Assembly (NCBI GenBank): GCA_033239525.1
Contig: BSYO01000009.1
Location: 11,367,299 to 11,431,298 of the forward strand
Source: Nepenthes gracilis
Taxonomy: Eukaryota; Streptophyta; Magnoliopsida; Caryophyllales; Nepenthaceae
Length of the DNA stretch: 64,000 nucleotides
Direction of reading: 5' to 3'
The stretch's first letter is position 1; each line of letters begins with the position of its first letter. The notes beneath the pieces are model-generated. The model had not been told where the DNA came from. It saw only the letters and a program-made list of their open reading frames with translations, and ran no database searches. This document shows, in pieces, positions 25,701-37,700 of the stretch. Both the position numbers and the translations under genes were made by a program.

Positions 25701-28700
25701 CTCACAGGCTTTCTTCTTTGCCTGCGCGTCTCGGAGGAGACTTTGAGTTGTTGGCCTGTTTTGCCAAAAGACCATGTGGGCCTTGGCATCTTCTAGGAGG
25801 GCCTTCCTCCCAAGCCCAAGTCTCAGGAAGATCCGAGGAGTGTCTCCTAGCCGTTGCACTCCGGTGCGAGTGCATAGCGCCTTGAGCATCTTCTTCAAGT
25901 CATCCATGTCTGCCGCTAGTGCGGACCGTTCGCCCGACGGCTACCCCATCGCCGTGGGTTGATGTCCCTCATTTGGTGTACTAGCCTGCGCCCTTGTGTT
26001 GACCATTTCCAAAGTAAGGGAGTGTACATTAGGATTAGTGATGAGACTTTTTTCATCGTTCGGAGATGGATGATAATGTATTCCTAGTTATTCTACAAAT
26101 TAGAGAGCTTCCGATCAGTTTGCTTTCGATCGGGATCGTAAAGTCTCTATCTCTTCTAAATTAGAACTCGGGAAGATATAAATAAGATGTCAGAAAATGA
26201 CGGGAGGTTATGCCACCGCAAACACTTCGACGCACAAGTCAAAAAATCCTCCACAATAAATGAAGGAATACATGCTTAAGAGTAAACGTGACGATAACGA
26301 AAAGATGCAGGGTTGAGGGAATGTGAGTGGAATGTGTTTGGAGGGCTAGGCTCTGAGAGTTGCACCGCTACAGGTGGCTCACTAACTCTATCAGGAAGAG
26401 ACGGCGACTAGAGGGAAGAGAGCTGGTTCTTTCTCCTCAAGGATGGAGGGTGAAGGATCGAATACTTGATCACTGATCACTGTTTTTGCTTAAGATTGGG
26501 CTCTCTCCTCTCCACTTGGTAGGAAAGGGTATTTATAGGCTCCCTCTGAGAGGCTTTTGGAGCCGGAACTCCGATAAAAGCTTAAGCTCACAGATTCATC
26601 AACAATTGTCTAGAGCTTGGCGGTATCGATTGTCATCTTGCGGAGGCAAGAAGAATGTCGTCAGGCATAAACCACGTCTGGTTTGCTACCCATGCATGGA
26701 TTGGCTAAACGGTTGTGAGGACGGCGTGCGTTGTGGGCGTGGCGTTCACCTTTTCCCTACGCTGGTGGCGAGCGGGCACTGCACCGCAATCCCCTCCAAG
26801 GCCATGGGGGCGCAACGATTAGCCGCTCCGCAGGACATCACATGGGCCGTGCGTTAGGATTCTGTGGGCTTCATTGGGGGGTTTGGGCCTTCCTATTCGA
26901 TCAAAACCGTGCCACTTTGATTGGGCCTCGCAATTCCTGACCCATTCACGAGTTGGACCCATCACTCTGTAATTAAATTAGACAATTAAACATTCCTATT
27001 TTCAATCTTCTTGAGCCGATCAAGGGAGGTAACCCAAGATATGGAAGGAGTTACCTAGCGTAACTTGTCCATAATTAAGGCTCCATTTTTCAATTATTCC
27101 TTTAAGACATGGTGGTTTAGGGTGGAGCATTGAATGCTTCTTGCCATTTCACAAACATTTGTCATGTTATCATAGATAGTGATCACGTCATCAATAAAAT
27201 GATTATTTTTAATTGAGACTGTATCATCCTTCCCATGTTAGAAGAAACTCATCCTCGAGTTTGCTTCTTCAAATTACGATTAGAAATTAGTAACGTTAAA
27301 AGTCAGAGATACACCATAATTTTCAGGAAGATCTACTTCATATACATTGGGCCTTCTTATCCAAAAGCCACATCAATGCCAAGGTTAGAGGCATCACAAT
27401 CAACTTCAAACACCTCGTTGAAATCAGGAAGCACAAGTCCGGCGCTGCTATTAGGAGGTGTTTTAGTTGGCTAAAACTCGTATCTACCTCCACCATCCAT
27501 TTGAACAAGCTCCCCTTCAAGCATTCGATTAAGAGAGCTACCACGATGTTAAAGTCCTTGATGAATCGTCAAAAAAAAAAAAAGCCAAGATATGAAAACT
27601 CTGGATTTCTTGTTAAGTGATCTAAGTTGACCAACTTAGTATAACTTCAACCTTGTTTGGATACGCCTTTATTCCATGATTTGAGACAATAAAACCAAAG
27701 AAAATAAGAGTATTAGCGACGAATTGGCACTTGGCCAAATTGACATAGAGCCGTTGTTCTCAAAGAACCAGAATGCTTATCAGTGGTGTTTCTAGTGCGC
27801 CGCTCCATCATTGCTAAAAAATCATACTATCATCGAAATATATTACCATAAACCTTCCAACAAAAGATTTGAAGACATGGTTCATGAACCACACTGAAAT
27901 AGATGGGGCATTAGATAATTCAAACGGTATGACCATCTACTCGTACAAACCTTCCCATGTTTTGAAAACAGTTTTCCACTCGTCACTAGGCTTCATCCAA
28001 ACTTGATGATAGCCACTACATAAATGTATTTTTGTAAAGATACTCGCACCTTGAAGTTCATTCAAAAGATTATCCAACTGAGGGATTGGAAACTGGTACT
28101 TGATGGTCATTTCATTAACAACCTTACAATCAATGTACATTCTCCACATACCATTTCTCTTTGGAGCTATTAAAGCCGGGACAGCTAAGGGATGAGACTT
28201 TCACAGATTAGTTGCTTCAATAAGAGCTTGTCCTCTTGCTATCGTAGTTCCTAATGGCCCTTAGGAATTGGTTTCTAATTTCTTTTAAGAATTGGTCAGC
28301 ATCCGAATACTATAAAAGCACATCTTCACCATTACTAGTCTTTGAAATTTTTGAGTAGGACATAGGGACCAAACTAACTCTTTTTCCTCCTTTCACACAA
28401 GAATAGGTGTTCATAAATCCATTAGGAGTGGACCTTCAGTCATATTGCTAAGGTCGTTTGAGTAGGAGATTGAAAGCATCCATGAGTATGACATCACATA
28501 TATTTCATCTTTATATCTTTTTCAAATCGATAAGGCAACCAAACACTTCCTGTCCACCGATTTCTCTTTGCCTCAGCATAGCCATTATCAATTATTCTAA
28601 ATGCTCTCAATTGAAAGTTGATTCTCATTAAAGAGAATATTCTTTACCCTAATTATAGCATATTATAATTGTACACTTTCTTAAATTACATCCCTAATTG

Positions 28701-31700
28701 TATTAATTATAATAAACTACAATAAATCAGAATTATTTAATTAAGATAAACATATATACAATATATATGATACTCAATAATTGACTGACGTCTCCCCCAC
28801 AAATTCATATTAGCCTATCAAGAAACATGTTATCTACCATGAAAAGATGTCGTGGATGTGATAGACCTTTATTAAAAATGTCACGTTTGAAGATGAGTAG
28901 AAATGTTACATAAAGATGAGTAGGCTAAAGGAAAGTCAAATGAAGCAAGGCCTTCCTCCTTGAAATTTCAACTTGTGAGGTCAACTTGCAAATTCTGTTG
29001 AATAATCTTCCAGAACAAGTTTGCTTCACCAGAGTAGAGTCTGCTTCAATTGCGATCAGATATGTCATTTCTCAAATATTGTTCGAATCCCATGGGTCCG
29101 AATTCCAGATGTTCAGATAGGAGACAGGCGGTTCCAGACAGAGCATTTACAATTACAGCTTATGAAGTTAGAGCTGGATACTCAGTCATGAAAGGCAATT
29201 TCGATAAGTCAGTTCCATTCTACATTCAGGATATGAGTCCTTCGAATTCCAAGGAAGAATCAGTAATAAGGTTTCAAGATTGATATTGGCATTTGTGCAA
29301 GTCATCTACTGAGAAATAGGAGCCAAACTTTTTTGGCATATATGGTCATATCTCAAAGTTATTCTGTGTCCATTAAAAATACTTTAATCATCTGCGAGTT
29401 TGAAGATATTTTTTCAAAGAATTTGACTAGATTTTTCCCGAGTCAAGCAATCAATTTGCTATCGATATTGTGCTTGGACCTGCACCTATTTCGAAGGCTC
29501 TGTATAGAGTGGTTCCGTCTAAGTTGAAAATTTTGAAAAAGCAATTATAGAATCTATTTGAGAAAGGTTTTATTCAGCCAAGTATATTGGTGTGGAGTGT
29601 TTTAGTGCTCGTGTGAAGGAAGATGGATCGACGGGTTTATGTGTGGATTATTTGGGAATTGAATATGTATCACCTTTCAAGGATTGAGGATTTGTTTGTT
29701 CCATTCTACAAAGTTTGGGTTTTCTCTAAGATCGAGCTGTATTCTGGTACCATTGATTGAGAATTAAGTGGGAGAATATGCACAGGATAGCTCTCAGGTC
29801 AAGGTGTGGCCACTGTGAAACTTTGATGGTACTTTTGGGTTGTCGAATATTTTAGCATCTTTTATGGATATTATCGATCTAATTTTTGATCGTGTTTAGG
29901 TCACTTGTGGTGGTTTTGACAATAATGTTCAATTCATTTGAAGGATTTTGAGAAGTATGAGACCCGATTAGAAAGCTTGCTGTAGATTTTGAGGAAAGAT
30001 TGGCAGTCGTTTGTCAAAATTGAAAGGAGAATGAATTGTGGTTGGAGAATGTGTCATTTTGGGTTATATTGTTTCTAAATGTGCCATTTGGGAATTCGAA
30101 TAAGATGGAAGTGGTGGCGAATTAGAAAGGATCAGCTAAGGTTGCGAGAGTGTGGAGTCCCTTGGATCTGGGCGGTTATGATGGGAGATTTATTGAAAGT
30201 TTCTCAAGGGTTGTAGTGTTGTTGGTGTTCTTGGAATAGAAGCGATCGGTATTTAATTGAAGTAATGCTTGTGAGAAAAGTTTTCAGTAATTGAAGAATA
30301 GATTGTCGTCGACGTCGATTTTATCGATCCCTAACGGATCAGAAAGATTAGTAGCATTCAGTGATGCTCCTAAAAAGATCTAGATATGTTTGGATTCTAC
30401 ATAGTCAAGCACATTATTCAAGAAAAGTTCGGGATGCTGCGCAGTCTGGAGGATTTTGCATGGAAGCACTATAACTAGGATGCCAGTGGGAAGACTGGGC
30501 CAGAGGAATTTCCTTTCTTTGCTTCTAGGATTGGATTCCGAATGAAGCTCCCATTTGCGGGGGGAAGCTCTTGAGAAGATTGGTGATGAAGCTCTTTTTT
30601 TTTTTTGGACAAGCCATGATGAAGTAGGACGCGATCGAGCGGATAACCTCGAGCGTAACGATACAAAGTGTTTCGCATTGCACGTTCAAGAAGAGGTATG
30701 TTTTCAAGAATTCTCTCATTAAAGTCTCAGCTGATTGGATGAAAGCTTGGGAGTTAATTTGGATGAAAGCTTGGAAGCAAATAAAATCATCAGCAACTTT
30801 GGTTCAGTTGGAGTGGTCCAAGTTCGAAGGAAATGTCGAAGACTCTCCACCTCGTGGAGCGAAGAGAGTTTGATGGCGATTTGATCACGAGTCAAGGCCG
30901 CAAAGCAGAATATGAAGCGTGAGATCGCAACTTACGTGGCAAGGTGTATGCGTGCCTAAAGAAGAAAGTCGAGCAGAAGAAAAAGATTTCGAGATTTTGT
31001 TTCGAGTCTACCTCAAACAATAAAGGATTTTGGAGGCCATTTGGATGAAAATGAGCTAGCTGATGATGATTTAGTAGATAAAGACGGTTCATTGTTTGCT
31101 AAAATTTGAGACAGATGATGGATGAGCTGATGAAGTCGGTTCATCGCTTGCCTATTAAAATGTCATTCCTGAGATTAGCCATTGGCATATTTTCAAAATA
31201 AAGAGATTGAAAGGTATTTCCACTTTGAGGCTTTTGATTGTGATCTAAGGTTGATAATCGATTAGAGTACGCAACAGAAGCGTGTGGACTACAGCTATTG
31301 ATCACAAAATTTGATTTAAGGCATTAAGTAGGAAATCAAATTTGTAGCCTAATTGGAGGTTCAAGAAGAGTAGTCAGATGTTTCTAGAAGCTTCTTGAAG
31401 AGAAGAAATTTCAAACTTTGGAGTCGACGGGTAATTTGAAGTAGAGATTTATCGAGACATTAGAAGTTTTCAAGCAGATTGAGAGGCGGCCTACATATTG
31501 ACCTTACTTATGAATTTGATAGATGGATATAATATATTTTATGTGAATGATCCTTCGCATATGTTTGGGTTGGAATCATTTTTGATCGACGAGAAGTGTT
31601 TCAGGATGAGGTTGTGGTTTTGATTTTTGGGATAGGAAGGATTTGGTACAGAGAATAAGATGTTTCCATTGGCCATTATACTTTTGAGGAATCTTCCAAT

Positions 31701-34700
31701 TGAGAAAGTGTTAAGGGATCTCGGAGGACAAGTCCGAAAGAATATCCCTATTTGTTGAGGATTTAGGTAATGATTGGGATGCGTAAATTTCAAGGACAAA
31801 ATTTTTGTAATGAGAGGAGAATGTAATATCCCAAATCTTCATTTGGATTATTTTAATATTAATTATGATTTTGAATAATTTAAGCGTAATGAAAAATTAA
31901 TTAAATATTATAAAATTTTAAAGAATATTTAGATCAATTGGGCCGGCACCCGAGTGTGCCCATATTATCGCCCGAGTATCAATTTGAATTATGAAATAAA
32001 AGAAAAGGAAAATAGAAAATATATAAATATATATTTTTTTTTATAATAATAATAATAACAATAAAAAAAAAAGAGAATCTGAGGAGGCCGATCGGGGAGA
32101 GAGAAGAAAAAGAGGAAAGAGAGGAGAGGGAAAAGAAGAGAGAGAGGGAGACAGGCACAGAGTCATCGCCGCCGCCGTCACCGTCACCAGAGGTGCTGAT
32201 GCCGGCAAAGCCCTTTTCGTGATGCTACCCTCCATTTTGTACGCCAGTGTGAATAGAGGAAGAAACCTTGCGCCAAAGCAAAAATGGCCGCAGTCTATCG
32301 CCGCTGTTGCCGAGAGGAAATCGGTGAAATCCAGGCAAATAAATCCTTCCATTCTCCTTATGGATGTTGATTTTGGGATTGCATGTAGCGATTTTGGGAG
32401 AACTCGATTGAATTGGGAGAAAATGAATGAAAGAGGCGCAGTGGAGAGAGGAGGTTGCCGATGACTGCATGCACCATCGTCCGCTGCCGCACCGTCGTCA
32501 TCGCCGGGTGCTGCCATCGTGGTCTCCGCCATTGCCATGCCGAAGCTACTGTCTGCGAAAGAGAACGTGAAGAGAGAGAGAGAGGCAAAGACGCGCAAAG
32601 GAGAGAAAAGGGGCGCACGGCGGCAAGAGAGAGAAGGCCCGATTCAAGTACCTCAGAGCATCCTTTCGGCAAATCTACTTAGAATAAAGTTAATGCAAGT
32701 ATCTGTAACCTCTTTCTTTGGTCTGATTTAATATCTAATATATTTTGGACAGCATTTAAAATTTTTTACTAACATGCATATATTTTTATACACTTGATTT
32801 ATTTATTCTGGACATGCATGTGTGACTCATTGGCTGATTTAAGAGTTTTTGGTATGGGTTTTATGATTTCAAAGGATTTAATATTTTTCTAAAAGCCTAA
32901 ATAATTTATCAAATACTGTATATATTTATATCAGTATGTGTATACGAAAATGTGCATGAAACTTACATAGGCCGTACATTTTCACATGCATGTGCTAAGT
33001 TGTGGTTACTATATTTGGATTTGGATATTAGATATTCTGCTCAACTACCAACGAAGAGATTTATTTGAAAATCCCTTTTTGCCTGCAGGAAAGGTTTGGA
33101 ACAGTGACCATTCCCATTTGGATGATTTGATTTGACCTTATAATTTATTTGAACGTCCTAATATATCTGACAAACTTAAGGATTATACCCAAAGTCGTGG
33201 TTGACAAAATACAGTGAGCAACCTTATCCATGAATATAGAGTATATGGGTGGCCATACATGCTGCCCTAATTTGCATTTGATTTGGCCTAAAATTATCGA
33301 GATTATGTGTAACCCCTCCTCAAGCTAGTCTTTAAATAATTGGAACTCGAATTTGATGCATGATTTATATTTTTGCATAGATTTGTATTGGATTTTAATT
33401 TGAACTTGGATTTGAGATTCGCCAATTTTGCCCATAGATGAGCATTAATATATCTCGTACAAATAATTTTGACTATATATTTTGATCCAAACCTTTGGAC
33501 TATTGGTTGCGACATTACTTTAGCTTCTACGTACGCTATTAGATCATCCGACTATCAATTTTGTCCCAAATCACAAGCTAATAGGGCCTTGGATTTGGAC
33601 TTGGACTTTGACTTGGACTTGGATTGGACTTTGAAATTGGCTATTTGTTTATTGGAATCAGATCAGATTACTTCTATTTTGTTTATATATGCACGTCGAT
33701 GAGATGACTGTTTTCTAATTTGGATATTTAGTTTGGATTTGAATATTTGATTTGAGTATAAGACTACCTTTGGATTTTGGATTTTGGATTTCTATTAAAT
33801 TTGTTATATCGGTGATTTGGATGTATTCTGCCATTTGAATAGATTTTTATTCATTTGACATTCCCTCAGATTCATTGGACTCCTTTTATTTAAATATAAT
33901 GCTTGCTGAACATTAAGCTCTTATTTCCTATTTTGTCCCTTCAGAAAAGAGGATTAAGCCATATAACAGGAACAGGATCGAATTTTGGCACGGTATCGTA
34001 TTTTCAGTGAGTTTTATATTTATTTAAATAAATGGTATCAGTCGTATTTGATTTACAAATGGATTTTCTTGGATGTCTTTGATAGTTGGAGTTGGCCGCA
34101 TATGGGTCTTTGGATTGCGTATTGAGATTTCTTGGGTGGATTTCTTTATTTGGATGTATTGCTATTATTATTTGGTCTTTCCCTTACAACTGTTTGACAC
34201 AGGTCATAATTATTTTGCCCAAACGGTTGTCCGATAAAATCCTATATGACTTTTGATTTATTAGGTCCTATATATTTGGTTTATCACACCCAAATTTTTA
34301 AGGTTTAGTGTTATTTATTGAATTTATTTGATATTTTAAATTTTAAAAATTATAAATAATTATTTAAATTAACCTAGTTAGTCCAGGTTCATGACATTAG
34401 ACAAGTATTACACGAATATAATAATAAACCTTAATATGCTTTGTAAATTCGTGAAAAATGGCACTAGTGGCAATCTAAATAACATTAGTATTATCAATAT
34501 GAAGAATAGTAAGAAGAAGCTACGAAATAAAAAGTTCCCTAAGTAAGCCCCATAACCGAACGATTCCGAGTAGGCGAAAGACATAGCATGATACTTTGAC
34601 TCAATTGAGAATTTTGATACCTAAGTTTGCTTTTTATTTGTCCAAGAAATAAGAGTATGACTAAGAAACATACAGCAGCAAGTAATGGAATGAAGAGTAT

Positions 34701-37700
34701 CAGTACAACCCATCCAATTAGCATTACTAAATCCTTGTAATCGGAGGAAATTTTGAGTGGAAAAGAATAGTTCTCGACCTAAAGTTCCCTTGAGATAACA
34801 AGTGATCCATTTCACTACTACAAAATGTGTGACGGGGTGTTTGTATAAATTGATTCACTTGTTGGACTGCAAAAACAATATCAAATTGAGTAATCATTAA
34901 GTAATTCAAACTACCTATAAATTGCTGATACATAGATGGATCATGAAGTAAGTCTCCATCACCCTATCGAAGCTTTAACTTAACCTCTGTTAGAGTAAGA
35001 AGAGAGTTCCCATCATAAAAACCGACCAATATAATAAGCTTCTATGTATACTTGTATTGGTACAAAAGACTACCAATATATGTATGTAGTAGCTTAAGAA
35101 TAAGCAAATACTATAACAAACCAAGATCTTTTATCTAAAACGAAGTTCATAGGTAGTTTTAATCAATTAAATGTCAGATCCAATATATCAATATCATACA
35201 CAGATGGGAAGTATAATAATGATAATAGAGGTCTTGTGTAGAAAAATAGAAGAGTCATGTTGACTCTAAGTGAGGTCAAACTCGAGAAGACATATGAAAT
35301 TTTTCACACTGCGCTCACGATGCTTGCTTTAAACTATATAAAGAATAATTTAACTTACACATTTCAAAGGAGTAATGAGTCAATATGTCGAGAGGAAGAG
35401 TCATGTAAACTTATTTATTTAGATGTCCATGTATTAATGTATTCTTGACATCTATCTGCCGAAATAATCATCCTTTGGAAGTAGAGATGGCCACAATATT
35501 ATGCACGGTAGTCATTTTTACTACTGTTGCAAAAATTTCATTTTAATCGAGATCATATTCCTATTAATTACCAAGTACTACAAAACAAGCTTTATATCTA
35601 TCGATAGAGTTGTCTAGCCATGATTTAAGTATATATATTCATTTACATCTAATAGGTTTGATTTCAAAAGGACACTAAAAAATATCCCAAATATAGTTGT
35701 CTTGAAGAGCCTAGAGCTCATCTTGTATAGCTTGTTGCCAACACTTTTGAAAACAGGCATGAGAGTACGATGAATGGACAAGAGTATTATCCAAGATTGC
35801 CTAATAAGTTGTAGAAGAGAAATCATACCTATCAAGAGGATGAGTAGTCTAAGCGAACCTTCAAGGTTAAAGTGCAATAGAATCAGACGCCAGTTCCAGA
35901 TCAAGAAGTGGTGGTAGAGAACTTCATTGATACATAAGTTCATGTTTGAATCGGTGACTAATCAAGTCATCCAAAGTCGAAAGAATGGAGGAAATGGATT
36001 TATGTATGATATGAGTTTGAAAGTAAGATAGGTTTTCAAAGAAGACAAAATGGCAAGAAATACAGAATTTGTTTCCATTGGCATCAAAACAAACCCATTG
36101 TGTGTATTACTATATCTAAAAAATGCATATTTCACCGTTTGAGATCCAAGTTTGTGACATTCAATGAGAGGTAAATGTATAAAACAAACACAACCAAACG
36201 TATGTAGATAATGATAGATTGGTGAAATTCCAAACAAATGATAGTACGAGGAATCGTAATGCAAATTTTGTGAGAGTAAACGATTAATCAGATACACAGT
36301 CGTAAATAAAACTTCTATTCCAAATTTAGAAGATACAAAGGATGTGATTAAGAATGTATGAACAATATCTAGAAAGTGGCAGTCTTTACGTTCGACAACC
36401 TAGTCTTGTTGGGAAGTGTAAGGACAAGAACGTTAAGATAAAATACCTTTTGTGTTTAGATAATTCTGAAAAACTATGGATATATATTACCCCCAGAGTA
36501 TGAACGTAAGATTTTAATATATGTTGAGAATTATATTTCAATATAAACAATAAAGGTTTGAAATATAAGAAATACTTCATCTTTAGAGTGAAAAAAATAT
36601 ATTCATGTGAAGTGGCTATAATAATCAATGAACGTCACAAAGTGCTTGTAGTTAGTATGAGAAGGAATAGACCCATACCCCATATATCGGTTTGAACAAT
36701 CTCAAAGCTAGCGAACGCACAACTACCATACCAAAAAAAAATAAGGCCTTACTTTTACTAAGTTTATGAGAAATACATTTGCTCGGCTTAGAAATAAATA
36801 AATCTTTATTGCCTAAATGACTATGTCTCATAAGATAAATCAAAATGCTAGAGTTGAGATGTCCTAATCTTTTATGTCATACATTACTATTATTTGCGAC
36901 AAAAGTATAAACAAAAGAAATGAAAGTAGGCCAAGGAAATAGAAAAGAAAATAAATGCCCCACTTTAGGTCCCTTCATGATTACATTCCCCAACGCTTGA
37001 TCTTGCTCAAGACAATCATTACGATCAAAGTGAATTTCACAGTTATTATCTATCACGTCCCAATCTTGATCCCGTAATTAACTCTTAATTAAATAATTAT
37101 TAATTAACCGATTTATCCTCTAATTAACATCCATACGTGAATTTCATGTCGATACCTCGATCGACCATAATAATTAAATGCAACATCATACACAAGACTC
37201 AAAACATGTGCCATGTCTTATGTGGCTCTGACACCGACCCAACCGTAACGTTGAACCTTACATAAGGAATGATGCCTATCCAATACAAAATCAAAGTCTA
37301 CAACAGCAGAAATAGAATAAACCATAACATATCATACCGAAAACTAACATCCACGATTATACAACTGCTGTCCAATCATTATACGTACATTAATTATCAT
37401 CCAAATCTAACTAGAACACTAAACTAACAGATTAAATTGTCCGAACTCAAGACGATTCACCAATTAATATCCGAATGCCATAATACAACAGTTAGACATA
37501 TTAACTACTATCCAGACACCATAATACATCATTTTAAACTATATAAATCTGTCTGGAGGCCATAAAACGACAATAAACATAACATAAACTCAAATCTAAA
37601 CTCTTTGAATCACCATCGATCTTTACTCCTATTCATCCGGCAAGAATCCATGCATCTCATCAAAGAAGATTAGTAAAACGGCAAGGAATGAGCCAAAAAC

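Larger units (their letters stand above)
15458..26964 (-). mobile_element. Tat-lineage Ty3/gypsy retrotransposon with an antisense ORF region
   Basis: An 11,507-bp minus-strand element with two 926-bp LTRs (tgatgggt to atca). Target duplication is ctatg/ctctg (15453-15457, 26965-26969), with one mismatch. On the minus strand the order is LTR, gag, protease, RT, RNase H, integrase, then a 5.2-kb region carrying plus-strand ORFs, then the polypurine tract and LTR. Tat/Retand-type elements are known for such an additional antisense ORF between pol and the 3' LTR. The base composition is clearly more GC-rich than the surrounding DNA. Frameshifts and stops are frequent, so it is inactive. Confidence 0.85.
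15227..27226 (-). repeat. 3' LTR of Reina-like B, split by the Tat-like element
   Basis: Two LTR pieces, 15227-15457 and 26970-27226, add up to about 488 bp. They align end to end with the other LTR (41269-41692 plus 43616-43672). The second LTR supplies the empty site caacctaagtaatt, which proves the interruption is an insertion. Confidence 0.85.
28935..34396 (+). mobile_element. Tekay-like Ty3/gypsy fragment with 3' LTR
   Basis: Plus-strand element inserted in the copia pol. The right half is complete, with degraded pol, a polypurine tract gagaggagaa (31812-31821) and a full 2,575-bp LTR (31822-34396). The left end lacks a 5' LTR and is placed at about 28935, where copia coding similarity stops (uncertain by about 40 bases). 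It is therefore truncated, and no target duplication is apparent. Confidence 0.7.

Noticed and set aside
32041..32598. 185-codon minus-strand ORF
   Set aside because: It lies inside an LTR, starts in GC-rich leader sequence and ends in poly-leucine from the purine tract. No domain is recognisable.
1..34396. 1-1256 and 31822-34396 as the two LTRs of one 34-kb element
   Set aside because: The first sits inside a different element's integrase and the second ends a fragment inside a copia element. Host exons 2-4 lie between them, so they are separate insertions.
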